NCBI GenBank assembly: GCA_003131315.1
Contig: PKUV01000154.1
Location: 67,582 to 131,581 of the forward strand
Direction of reading: 5' to 3'
DNA length: 64,000 nucleotides
DNA from: Acidobacteriaceae bacterium
Lineage (GTDB): Bacteria > Acidobacteriota > Terriglobia > Terriglobales > Acidobacteriaceae
Below, piece after piece: positions 38,679 through 47,879 of this stretch. The position numbers were made by a program, and so were the translations under genes. Every line of letters begins with the position of its first letter. Position 1 is the first letter of the stretch. Below the pieces are notes generated by a model. It ran no database searches. It was not told where the DNA came from and was given only the letters and a program-made list of their open reading frames with translations.

Positions 38679-41384
38679 TTACACTCGTAGCCGGAGGTCG
38701 CTCGATGTGCCGCCGGCTGCTGGAACGTAGCACTTGGTCGTGTAATCCATCACCATGCGATCTGCGTTGAAGCGCCAGCCGAGGGTGCGGATAGTGCGCT
38801 TCATGCGCTGGATCCAGCCGCGCGGAAGGCCGTCGCGATCGCGCTGATAGTAGAGAGGGATCACTTCATCGCGAAGAACTCGCATCAGGTCTTCCCCGTC
38901 GCGGGTGTCGTGAACATTCATGTCGGAGTGAGTTCTGCCGTTTCCGATGGCGAAGCCGTTCAAGCCGTCGTAAGCTTCCGCCCACCAGCCGTCCAGAACC
39001 GAGAGGTTCAAGCCGCCGTTCAAAACGACTTTCTGGCCGCTGGTTCCGGAGGCTTCCAGCGGACGCCGCGGATTGTTAAGCCAGACATCGACACCCTGCA
39101 CGAAATGGCGGCCGACGTTGATGTCGTAGTCTTCGACGAAGACGAATTTGTCGGAAAACTGCGGGTCGCGCATCAACTGGGCAATCTGCTGCAGGACGCG
39201 CTTGCCGGGTTCGTCGAGAGGATGCGCCTTTCCGGCAAACACGAACTGCACGGGGCGTTTCGGGTCATTGACCATGCTGGCTATTTTTTCGATGTCGGCC
39301 AAAATCAGATTGGCGCGCTTGTAGGTGGCAAAGCGTCGCGCAAAACCGATGGTGAGCGCATCGGGACTGAGCACGCGTTCGAGTTGCTGCAGCACGCCGC
39401 GCGGTTCGTCGCGGCGCGCTGCCTGCTTGACGGCGCGGCGGCGCACAAATTCGATCATTCGCGACTTCAGATTGAAATGAGTCTCCCAGAGCTCGCCGTC
39501 GTCGACGTTGTCAATGCCCTCCCAGATTTTGGCCTCGCTGCTGCGCAGATGCCATCCCGTGCCGAGATGGCGATCATAGAGGCGAAACATCTGCGGAGCC
39601 AACCAGGTGGGGACATGGACGCCGTTGGTAATGTGTCCGATGGGAACCGCGTCTTCCAGTTTGCCCGGAAAAAGTCCGGTCCACATGGCGCGGGAGACTT
39701 CACCGTGCAGAGAGGAAACCGCATTGGCGTGGCGCGACAGCCGCAGGCCGAGCACGGTCATGCAGAAACGTTCGTCGCTTTCGGGATTCTCGCGTCCCAG
39801 TGCCATGAAACTTTCCTTGGAAAGACCGAGAGCCTCGCGGAGAGGTCCGAGGTGCTCTTCGACCAGATCGGCATCGAAGCGATCATGGCCGGCGGGCACG
39901 GGGGTGTGGGTCGTGAAGACCACTTCACGGGCAACACGGGACACGGCCTTCTCGAAGCCGATGCCCTCTTCTTCCATGCGTTGGCGAATCGCTTCGAGGA
40001 CCGCAAATCCGCTGTGTCCTTCGTTCAGGTGAAGAACCCCCGGTGTGATACCGAGCGCTTTCAAAGCGCGCAGGCCGCCCACGCCCAGAAGCAGTTCCTG
40101 ATGCACGCGAACGCGGCCGTCGCCTCCGTACAAACGCGAGGTCATCTCGCGGTCCTCGGGGGTATTGCCTTCCACGTCGGAGTCGAGGAGAAACAAATCG
40201 CAACGACCCACTTTCACGCGCCATACTTTTGCGCGGATCGAACCATGGCGGGTATCGACTTGCACTACGACCGGTCTGCCGTTTTTCCCGATGGCCACTT
40301 CCATTGCAAGTTGGTTGACATCGGTCCCGAGGTACTCCTCGTGCTGCCAGCCGTCGCGATCGAGGCGCTGGCGGAAATAGCCCTGGCCATAAAACAAGCC
40401 CACGCCGACGAGGGGGATCCCGAGATCGGAGGCGCTCTTGATGTGATCGCCGGCCAGAACTCCAAGTCCACCGGAATAGACCGGGAGAGACTCGTGCACG
40501 CCGAATTCGGCGGAGAAATAAGCCACGGGACGGGGCCGCAGCACACCGGCGTGGCGCGCACCCCAGGTTCGCTCCGCATCCTCGTACTCACGCAGGCGAC
40601 GATAAGCGTAGTTGATCCGGCTGTGCAGGACGAGTTCGGCGGCGCGCGCTTCGAGTTTGGCGAGAGGATACTCGTTCAGCAGCGAGACGGGACTGTGATT
40701 GAGCTGACTCCATCGCAGAGGATCGAGATCGTGGAATAAGCCGGAAGAATCGTGATCCCAGCTCCACCACATGTTGCGAGCCAGAGCCCAGAGCCGCTCC
40801 TGGGCAGGCGCGATGAAACGATCGAGCGTGCGGGCTTCGCTCACCACGTGCGCAACCCGGTTCGCGGCTTCCGTGAGCAGACGAATCTCATTTCCCGGAA
40901 AGACTCGCGCCTCCACGGTTTGCACCACTAAAACACCTTGCAGTACGCCGCGATCGATGAGGGGAACTCCCAGGAAAGATTGGTAAGCGTCCTCGCCGGC
41001 TTCGCTGTAGTACTTGAAGCGAGGATGATTCCTGACCTGTTCAACGGCCACCGGGCGGACCTGTTCCGCGACCAGGCCGACGAGTCCTTCATTGACTGCC
41101 ATGCGAAGCTTGCCGACGCATTCACGGCGAAGCCCGAGCGTCGCTGCCAGAACGAGGTGGGCGCGGTCGGGCTCCAGCAGGTAGGCGGAGCAAACATCGC
41201 TACCAAACCGTCTGGCAATCAATGCGACAACGTTCATCAGGGTCTCGGCTGGCTTGCCGGGATCCGCCGCTAAGTTCGCGATTTCCTCCCACGTCAGCAC
41301 AAAGCTGGCATCGAGAGAACAGGCAGCGTGCTCCTGATCCTGATCCTGAACTAGTTCATTCGGGCGATCCAATCTTGTCTCCAT
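38679..41384 (-). CDS. GAF domain fused to alpha-glucan (glycogen/maltodextrin) phosphorylase
   Basis: N-terminal DVCSAYLLEPDRAHLVLAATLGLRRE...EGLVGLVAEQVRPV...FLGVPLIDRGVLQGVLVVQ (NifA/PtsP-type GAF); then GT35 phosphorylase with AYFSAEFGVHESLPVYSGGLGVLAGDH and PLEASGTSGQKVVLNGGLNLSVLDGWW. Confidence 0.9.
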   Translation of the reverse strand: METRLDRPNELVQDQDQEHAACSLDASFVLTWEEIANLAADPGKPAETLMNVVALIARRFGSDVCSAYLLEPDRAHLVLAATLGLRRECVGKLRMAVNEGLVGLVAEQVRPVAVEQVRNHPRFKYYSEAGEDAYQSFLGVPLIDRGVLQGVLVVQTVEARVFPGNEIRLLTEAANRVAHVVSEARTLDRFIAPAQERLWALARNMWWSWDHDSSGLFHDLDPLRWSQLNHSPVSLLNEYPLAKLEARAAELVLHSRINYAYRRLREYEDAERTWGARHAGVLRPRPVAYFSAEFGVHESLPVYSGGLGVLAGDHIKSASDLGIPLVGVGLFYGQGYFRQRLDRDGWQHEEYLGTDVNQLAMEVAIGKNGRPVVVQVDTRHGSIRAKVWRVKVGRCDLFLLDSDVEGNTPEDREMTSRLYGGDGRVRVHQELLLGVGGLRALKALGITPGVLHLNEGHSGFAVLEAIRQRMEEEGIGFEKAVSRVAREVVFTTHTPVPAGHDRFDADLVEEHLGPLREALGLSKESFMALGRENPESDERFCMTVLGLRLSRHANAVSSLHGEVSRAMWTGLFPGKLEDAVPIGHITNGVHVPTWLAPQMFRLYDRHLGTGWHLRSSEAKIWEGIDNVDDGELWETHFNLKSRMIEFVRRRAVKQAARRDEPRGVLQQLERVLSPDALTIGFARRFATYKRANLILADIEKIASMVNDPKRPVQFVFAGKAHPLDEPGKRVLQQIAQLMRDPQFSDKFVFVEDYDINVGRHFVQGVDVWLNNPRRPLEASGTSGQKVVLNGGLNLSVLDGWWAEAYDGLNGFAIGNGRTHSDMNVHDTRDGEDLMRVLRDEVIPLYYQRDRDGLPRGWIQRMKRTIRTLGWRFNADRMVMDYTTKCYVPAAGGTSSDLRLRV

Positions 41385-41400
41385 TGCTTAAATTCCTTAG

Positions 41401-41519
41401 CAGGCTGCGGAAAAACTTGGGTTTCGTATCAGGGCATCGCTTTAGCGATGCCGTACGTTCTTCGAAACCAGATGCCCCTTTAGGGGCTGGGCATCGATGA
41501 GCGACTTTTCCGCAGCCTG
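41401..41519. mobile_element. MITE-like element, 14-bp perfect TIRs (CAGGCTGCGGAAAA), flanked by TTAG direct repeats
   Basis: TTAG(41397-41400) CAGGCTGCGGAAAA...TTTTCCGCAGCCTG TTAG(41520-41523), with internal nested hairpins; no ORF. Confidence 0.7.
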
Positions 41520-41906
41520 TTAGGTCTTGCCACCGGTCACCCAGTCACCAGCCCAGTGACCTGAAGACGGTTAGAAAAACCATCCCCTCTAGCCATTCTA
41601 TCGGGTGAACGGAACTGGTCCACATCAGGCTGCGGAATTGTTGATTACCACGGTGCGCATCGGATGGCCAAATTATGTGTTGGGCTTGCGCTATTCCCCC
41701 TATGTACCCGAATCTACAACTCTAATATCCGGTTCGCGCTGAGTCCAATTCGAATTGTTCATGGAGTGCATTCGCGGGCGATGACGGCTACTGGTTCTGA
41801 TCGGCGCCTCCTACTCTCAGCTACACTCTAGGAGTCACACTTCCGTGTCGTGCTTCCGCGTCGAGAGCGGAACCCGATCTGTTCTTCAGAGGGGAAGAAG
41901 GGAACG

Positions 41907-42902
41907 ATGCAATACCGTCAACTTGGACGCACTCCTTGGAAGGTTTCAGAAATCAGCTTTGGCGCGTGGGCCATCGGCGGCGCATGGGGCAGCGTTTCGG
42001 ACGACGAATCTCTCACCGCGCTGCACCAGGCCGTCGACTGCGGAGTGAATTTTATCGACACCGCCGACGTGTATGGCGATGGCCGCAGCGAACGCCTGAT
42101 TGCTCAACTGATTGCCCAACTGAAGAAGGGCCAAAAGAGCGAGATTGTGGTTGCCACGAAAGCTGGCCGCCGTCTGCCGCGCCAGACGGTGGAAGGATAC
42201 AGCCGCCAGAACCTGACGATGTGGGTCGAAGACAGTCTGCGGAATCTTTCGACCGACAGCCTTGATCTGGTGCAACTTCATTGCCCGCCGGGCGCGCTGT
42301 ATGACCGGCCTGAAGTCTTCGGGATACTGGATGACCTGGTGCGCGAGGGCAAGATTCGCTACTACGGGGTGAGCGTCGAGAAGATTGAAGAAGCGCTCAA
42401 GGCGGTCGAGTTCCCCAACGTCCAGACGGTGCAAATCATTTTCAACTGTTTCCGCCAGCGTCCGGCGGAGCAGTTTTTCGCCCGAGCCAAAGAAAAACGG
42501 GTAGGCATCCTCGCCCGTGTGCCGCTCGCCAGCGGCCTCCTCACGGGTAAATTCCGTCGCGATTCCATCTTCGCGGCAGACGACCACCGGAATTTCAATC
42601 GTCAGGGGCAAGCCTTTGATATGGGAGAAACATTTTCCGGTGTGGATTACAACGTCGGCCTTGAAGCGGTAGAGGAGATGCGAGCGCTCTTGCCCGCCGG
42701 CATCTCGATGAGTCAGTTCGCTCTGCGCTGGATCCTCATGTTCGACGCCGTGACCTGCGCCATTCCCGGTGGCAAGCGGGCGGACCAGGTTGCGGACAAC
42801 TGCCAGGCTTCGGACCTTCCGCCCCTTACCGACGAGGCAATGACAGCGGTGCGGCGCATCTATGACGAAAAGATTCGTCCGCTGGTGCAAAATCGCTGGT
42901 AG
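41907..42902 (+). CDS. Aldo/keto reductase
   Basis: MQYRQLGRTPWKVSEISFGAWAIGG...NFIDTADVYGDGRSE; AKR fold motifs. Confidence 0.92.
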   Translation: MQYRQLGRTPWKVSEISFGAWAIGGAWGSVSDDESLTALHQAVDCGVNFIDTADVYGDGRSERLIAQLIAQLKKGQKSEIVVATKAGRRLPRQTVEGYSRQNLTMWVEDSLRNLSTDSLDLVQLHCPPGALYDRPEVFGILDDLVREGKIRYYGVSVEKIEEALKAVEFPNVQTVQIIFNCFRQRPAEQFFARAKEKRVGILARVPLASGLLTGKFRRDSIFAADDHRNFNRQGQAFDMGETFSGVDYNVGLEAVEEMRALLPAGISMSQFALRWILMFDAVTCAIPGGKRADQVADNCQASDLPPLTDEAMTAVRRIYDEKIRPLVQNRW

Positions 42903-43034
42903 CCCGAAACCAAAGTTGGTAGCAGAGTCACCAACAAAGGCGCGGCGTGAGGAAGGAAATGCGCGCTGCGTCCCACCCAACTCGATGCCGGGGGGAACAC
43001 AGCGCGCAAATGATCCGCGCTAACCCTGGGCGCG

Positions 43035-44558
43035 CTAGCCCTGGGAAGGATGCAACACGCGGAATGTGCTGCCCCCGTTCGACCACACCAGCACCAGCGC
43101 ATCCTGACCGTTGGGCACGCCCGAGAGCGCCTGTGCCACTTCGGACGCCGATTTCACCGCGTGCCGGTTTACTTCCATGATCACGTCCCCACGCTGCAAG
43201 CCCGCGTTATCCGCCGGGCTGCCGGGTTGAACCTCTTCCACGATGGCGCCGTGGACCGACTCCTGCGTTTGCAGTTCATTGCGAACCTCCGGAGTCAACT
43301 CCGCGAGCTTTATCCCCCAGCGGCCCTTGTGTTCGCCGCCGGCGGTCTCTGTGCCTTTATCGCCGCCCAGCACTTCGAGCGTCACTGGAACGCTCGTCAC
43401 CTTGCTGTCCCGCATCACCTCCAGATGGATGGTCTCACCCGGCCGCTTCTGTCCGACTAACATTTGCAACTGACCAGCGTCCGTAACAGGTTTCCCGTCG
43501 AGTTTGGTGATCACGTCTCCGGTGCGCAGGCCCGCTTTCGCTCCGGGCGCGTCCGGCTGAACGTCGCTGACCAGCGCTCCCTCAGCTTTGTTCATCTGGA
43601 AAAACTTGGCGTTGTCGGGAGTCACATCGGCGATCTGAATTCCGATGAACGCGTGCGTCACTTTTCCGTCCCGGATCAGCGTCTCCACCGTAGGCTGGAC
43701 AATCTGGGAAGGAATCGCAAAGCCCATTCCCGAGAATGATCCGGAGGATGAAATCAGGAAGGTATTGATTCCGATAAGTTCGCCGCGCGCGTCAACTAAG
43801 GCTCCGCCGGAGTTGCCGGGATTGATGGCAGCGTCGGTCTGGATGAACTCGCCCGGCTTGCGTCGATCGTTTGCGTCAGGATTGGGACGGTTCAGCGCGC
43901 TGATGATGCCGCGCGTCACCGTGAAGCGGAATCCGTACGGATTCCCGAAGGCGAGCACCGTCTGTCCGGGGTGCAAGCCGGCAGAGTTACCCCAAGGCAC
44001 GCTCGGCAGGTTGGTTGCATTGACCTTGATGACCGCGAGGTCCGTCAGCGGGTCGGCGCCCACCAACTTCGCGGGCAGCACCTCCCGGTTGCTCATGGTG
44101 ACGCGAATATCGACCGCTCCGTCGATCACGTGATTGTTGGTGACGATATATCCGTCGGGAGAGATGATCACGCCGCTGCCCAGGCCGTGTTCCATTCTGT
44201 TCTGAGGCTGCGACGGCATGTTGAACTGACGACCGAAAGGGTTGCCGGGACCGAAGAATTGCTGCATGTCGGGCATACCTTCCGGACCGCTCTGCTGCGC
44301 GTTCGCTTTCGACACGACTGTGACATTCACGACCGCCGGTGTAACTCGTGCCGCCAGCGTTTCCATTGCGCGGTCGAGCGTGAGCAACGCTCCGACACTG
44401 TTGTCATCAAGCGGCGCCGCGGCCGGAGCCGCTGCCGCTGCGGTTGCAGACTTCGTAAAGTTGAAGGTCGCCACTGACCCAACTGCCACTAGGGCAACTA
44501 GAGCCACCACCAGACGCCTCGTCACCACTGCCTTACAGCGTTCTATCCACATCTTCAT
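43035..44558 (-). CDS. DegP/HtrA-family serine protease with two PDZ domains
   Basis: LGSGVIISPDGYIVTNNHVIDGA, TDLAVIKV, TDAAINPGNSGGALVD catalytic triad; PDZ repeats. Confidence 0.95.
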   Translation of the reverse strand: MKMWIERCKAVVTRRLVVALVALVAVGSVATFNFTKSATAAAAAPAAAPLDDNSVGALLTLDRAMETLAARVTPAVVNVTVVSKANAQQSGPEGMPDMQQFFGPGNPFGRQFNMPSQPQNRMEHGLGSGVIISPDGYIVTNNHVIDGAVDIRVTMSNREVLPAKLVGADPLTDLAVIKVNATNLPSVPWGNSAGLHPGQTVLAFGNPYGFRFTVTRGIISALNRPNPDANDRRKPGEFIQTDAAINPGNSGGALVDARGELIGINTFLISSSGSFSGMGFAIPSQIVQPTVETLIRDGKVTHAFIGIQIADVTPDNAKFFQMNKAEGALVSDVQPDAPGAKAGLRTGDVITKLDGKPVTDAGQLQMLVGQKRPGETIHLEVMRDSKVTSVPVTLEVLGGDKGTETAGGEHKGRWGIKLAELTPEVRNELQTQESVHGAIVEEVQPGSPADNAGLQRGDVIMEVNRHAVKSASEVAQALSGVPNGQDALVLVWSNGGSTFRVLHPSQG

Positions 44559-44575
44559 TTTCTTTTCTCCTTGTA

Positions 44576-44593
44576 CAACTAATTATCTAGTTG
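44576..44593. promoter_or_regulatory. Putative BlaI-type operator upstream of htrA: CAACTAATTATCTAGTTG
   Basis: Palindrome closely matching the one upstream of blaI. Confidence 0.6.
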
Positions 44594-44614
44594 TTAGTTG
44601 CAAAAAAAATTAGG

Positions 44615-46078
44615 CTAAATTGAATTGGCTACAGGCACTCCCGACAACCGGTCGCGAACTGGGCTCACCCACGTCACTCGCCACACCTGTACGCTCCACA
44701 CCGACGAATCGGAGGTCGTGTACTGCGTGGCTTCAATAAAGACCAGCGTTCGGATTTGAGGCACGATTTCCTGATCCGCACCTGCGCTTGCCTCGACTAC
44801 TCGGTCGCGCGGCGGTGCGGCGTTCAATCGGGCAGCAAGTACGTGAGCCGGAGCAAGCTGGCGCCCCGCCGCAGCGTGCGCATGAACAACTTTGGCTGTC
44901 GTCCCCACCGATGACGACTCGCCCGTCCGCAACGCGGCGGGAATCACCGCCGTCGTTCGGAATGAAGACTGGACCGAAGACTGGAACGAAGCCGGGCTGA
45001 CCGCAGCCGAGTACCCGTGATCGGAGTTGCTTGCCAGCACGCCGCGATCAAACGCGACGAACTGGGGTGCGTGCGGCAGCACCACCAGGCAGATCATGGA
45101 AAAAGCGCCGACCATGCCCAGCGCCGGCTTCCAGACTCGCGTGGCCACTGGCCGGTTTGTGTCGAGAATCTGCGCGAGCCGCAGTGAAGCCTCGCGGGCT
45201 CGGTGCACAGCCGCCTGGGCCATCGACCATCGCCTGTGCGAAAGACGATGCGCCAGACTCTTTTCCAGCAGCGAGACCAGACAACTGGCGTATCCGCGCG
45301 GGTTGGCGGTTTCGGCCAGCACGGCATCGTCACAAGCCATCTCGCGTTCCACCGAAAGCCGATTCTCAATCCACCACACCGCGGGATGAAAGAAGAACAG
45401 AGCGCGCACGAGCTTCTGAATGAGATTGGTCCAGTCGTCCCAACGCCGCAGGTGTGCGAATTCGTGCAGCAGGACGACGTTGAGATCGTTGGGCGGCAGT
45501 TCTCGCAACGCCCAGGCTGGCAGGATAATTGTCTGCTTCCAGAAACCAATCGCGGCAGGTACGCGCACGCACTCAGACGTGGCGATCGTTATTGACTTAG
45601 AGGCGACTGACCTTGACGCGCCGATTGCATCCACCGTTTTTCGCACGACCGGATCGAGATCCGCTGCGACGATCGGAGTGCAACTCCGGCGCAATTGCCG
45701 CAGGCGCCAAAGCCCAGCCGCCAAACGCACCATCGCCGCGCCCGCCCCCAGAGCCCAGGCGAGGAAAACAAAAAGCGCCCACCGGCCGGGTATGGTGATC
45801 GCCGGCCGCAGGCTTCTCCCTGACATCGCCGACGACATAAACGACGACACCCCTGCCGCCATCGGCGCCCGCCCTTCGCCGAAACCACCCAGCACAGGAA
45901 GCGCGGCGACCGTCAGCAGGGCCAGAAACCAGACGGCAAATCGGGTTCCCGAATTCTGCCTGCGCAAAACACGGAGCAACGCCCAGGCAAAAAGCGCGAT
46001 CAGGAATCCTTCGGGAAGCGCGTTGAGAATGCGCTCGACCGAGATCTGTGCAACTGTCTGCAACGGAAGCCAGCTCAT
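44615..46078 (-). CDS. BlaR1/MecR1-type M56 family sensor metallopeptidase
   Basis: VVLLHEFAHLRRWDDWTNLIQKLVRALFFFHPAVWWIENRLSVEREMACDDAV; adjacent to blaI. Confidence 0.92.
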   Translation of the reverse strand: MSWLPLQTVAQISVERILNALPEGFLIALFAWALLRVLRRQNSGTRFAVWFLALLTVAALPVLGGFGEGRAPMAAGVSSFMSSAMSGRSLRPAITIPGRWALFVFLAWALGAGAAMVRLAAGLWRLRQLRRSCTPIVAADLDPVVRKTVDAIGASRSVASKSITIATSECVRVPAAIGFWKQTIILPAWALRELPPNDLNVVLLHEFAHLRRWDDWTNLIQKLVRALFFFHPAVWWIENRLSVEREMACDDAVLAETANPRGYASCLVSLLEKSLAHRLSHRRWSMAQAAVHRAREASLRLAQILDTNRPVATRVWKPALGMVGAFSMICLVVLPHAPQFVAFDRGVLASNSDHGYSAAVSPASFQSSVQSSFRTTAVIPAALRTGESSSVGTTAKVVHAHAAAGRQLAPAHVLAARLNAAPPRDRVVEASAGADQEIVPQIRTLVFIEATQYTTSDSSVWSVQVWRVTWVSPVRDRLSGVPVANSI

Positions 46079-46458
46079 TTCGCGTCGCTCCGATCCAGCA
46101 TCTCCCGGAGGCGAGCAAGTTCCTCCGGCCCGATGCCCTGGTCCTCGAGGAGGTTCAAGACGAGTTGCTCGTGAGAGTTCTTGAAAAAGCGACTCACGAG
46201 ATGCCGGATTTCCGAGCGCGTCGCCTCTTTCTGCCCCACCAGCGGCGTGTACACGTGCGCCCGTCCATCCTTTAGGTGTTTCAAATAGCCTTTTCTTTCC
46301 AGGACACGGATGGTGGTCAAGACAGAGTTATAGGCCAGGGCAGGCTTTTGAGTAATAGAATCAAGCACTTGCTGGACCGTGCCTGATCCCTTCAGCCAGA
46401 GCACGTTCATGATCCGCAGCTCGGCTTCGGTCAAAGTTCCCGATTGTCTCGGCGGCAC
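46075..46458 (-). CDS. BlaI/MecI/CopY-family transcriptional repressor
   Basis: LTEAELRIMNVLWLKGSGTVQQVLDSITQKPALAYNSVLTTIRVLERKGYLKH; GTG start at 46458 preceded by GAGGAGG. Confidence 0.92.
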   Translation of the reverse strand: MPPRQSGTLTEAELRIMNVLWLKGSGTVQQVLDSITQKPALAYNSVLTTIRVLERKGYLKHLKDGRAHVYTPLVGQKEATRSEIRHLVSRFFKNSHEQLVLNLLEDQGIGPEELARLREMLDRSDAK

Positions 46459-46502
46459 CGGATGCCCCTCCTCGGACCTTAGACGCTGCACGCAGCGAAA
46501 GG

Positions 46503-46520
46503 TAACTAATTCTTTAGTTG
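46503..46520. promoter_or_regulatory. Putative autoregulatory BlaI-type operator: TAACTAATTCTTTAGTTG
   Basis: Palindrome AACTAA-TTCT-TTAGTT ~45 bp upstream of the blaI start; matches the htrA-upstream site. Confidence 0.6.
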
Positions 46521-46765
46521 CAAGGGAAAAGCCGAGGGTTGCTTCCCGGCTCTGGAGGCATTTCCGCTGGAGCAGTGCCTGCCTCAATTCAACAATCGAA
46601 CTTAGCCCCAAGCGGTAACGTGTTTGGGAGAACTCTCATTCTAGGTGGTCCCGTTTTCGGGGGCTACGTCAGACCCATGCTCAGGCGAAGGGATTTGTCG
46701 ACCACGCCGAAAGCAGCCTCCAGATCGGAACTACTTCGGCCGCGCCGCCACTCGCAGATAGGGCT

Positions 46766-47128
46766 TCAGAGTCTTCCAGCCGCTGGGATATTTTTGTTTG
46801 GCCTGCTCTTCCGAAACCGACGTTGGATCGAGGGATGGCCAGCGCGTTTAAACCCTACTACATTAGTAGAGAATAGAATATCCAGCGGCTGCCAGCTCGT
46901 CAACCGGGGCCAAGCCGGTTCCGGCAGGATGATGGTATCGCATCGGGCCGCTGAGCGATCGCCAGCCTCGAAGTGCACCGTCCCAGCTGCATTTTTGTTC
47001 GCGCCACAAAGCAGGACAATCGGCGTGATAACCATGTCGTCAATGTGCGCGTCGGTGGAAATTGTGTGGAAGTTCTCCGCGGCGAAGTTACGCTCGCCAT
47101 CTAGCGGATCAAAACGCTGCGACAGTCG
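46766..47128 (-). pseudogene. Open frame without a clear start, possible gene remnant
   Basis: Frame reads PRLSQRFDPLDGERNFAAENFHTISTDAHIDDMVITPIVLLCGANKNAAGTVHFEAGDRSAARCDTIILPEPAW; immediate upstream stop. Confidence 0.3.
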
Positions 47129-47303
47129 CGGCTTTCAGCCCGATGGCACGATCTTGCCTTACACCAGAGTGCCATTGGCGAGCGCGCTACTTTACCGGCG
47201 CTGCGTTTCTGTTTAGCATTCAACCTCGCTCGCGGTTCTCAAAAAAAGAAATCAGGTATCGAATTCAGAAAACATTTGTGACGACAGTCTCCCGGTCAGG
47301 CCA

Positions 47304-47732
47304 ATGAAGCCCAAGAAAACGATTCTTTGTGTGGACGATAACGAACAGTCACTCTCCATCCGCAAAATCATGCTTGAAACGCGGGGCTACCGCGTGCTCG
47401 CGTGCAACAGTGGCGAACTGGCACTCGAAGCCTTCCGCCGCGGCGGGGTTGACCTGGTGCTCACCGACCTGATCATGCCCGGTGTGGATGGTTCGCGGCT
47501 GATCGAAGAAATCAAAAGTCTTTCTCCGCAGACTCCGGCTGTGCTGATCTCCGGCCGGACCAAAATCTACGAGCGTGAAACGCTCGCCGATGTTTTTCTC
47601 TCCAAGGGAATGTACGAACCCGCGGATCTACTGGAACGCATTCGCCTGTTGTTGGTGCGCAAGCGCGGCCCCAAGCGTCAGGTTGAACTCCGCGCCCGTG
47701 CGATGGACGTGGAGCATGCGACCGTGGCGTGA
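47304..47732 (+). CDS. Stand-alone response regulator receiver-domain protein
   Basis: ILCVDDNEQSLSIRKIMLETRGYRV...VDLVLTDLIMPGVDG. Confidence 0.88.
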   Translation: MKPKKTILCVDDNEQSLSIRKIMLETRGYRVLACNSGELALEAFRRGGVDLVLTDLIMPGVDGSRLIEEIKSLSPQTPAVLISGRTKIYERETLADVFLSKGMYEPADLLERIRLLLVRKRGPKRQVELRARAMDVEHATVA

Positions 47733-47735
47733 GCA

Positions 47736-47850
47736 GAATCATTGAGGCATTTAGTCATTGAATCATTGAGTCATTGAAACCATGAAGCAATGGGTCGATG
47801 ACTAAATGTCTCAAGGATTCAATGCCTCAATGATTCAATGACTCAATCAC
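47736..47850. repeat. Inverted pair of 8-bp degenerate repeat arrays (NNTCAATG family), ~115 bp
   Basis: AATCATTG AGGCATTT AGTCATTG AATCATTG AGTCATTG ... ATTCAATG CCTCAATG ATTCAATG ACTCAATC. Confidence 0.85.
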
Positions 47851-47879
47851 GCTTCTCCGTGTGATATCGTTTTCACTGG

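Noticed and set aside
38910-40739. 609-aa ORF antisense to the phosphorylase
   Set aside because: Antisense shadow frame in high-GC DNA; the opposite strand has complete GT35 motifs.
46518-47216. 232-aa plus-strand ORF after blaI
   Set aside because: Starts within the blaI operator/leader region on the opposite strand; composition not protein-like.
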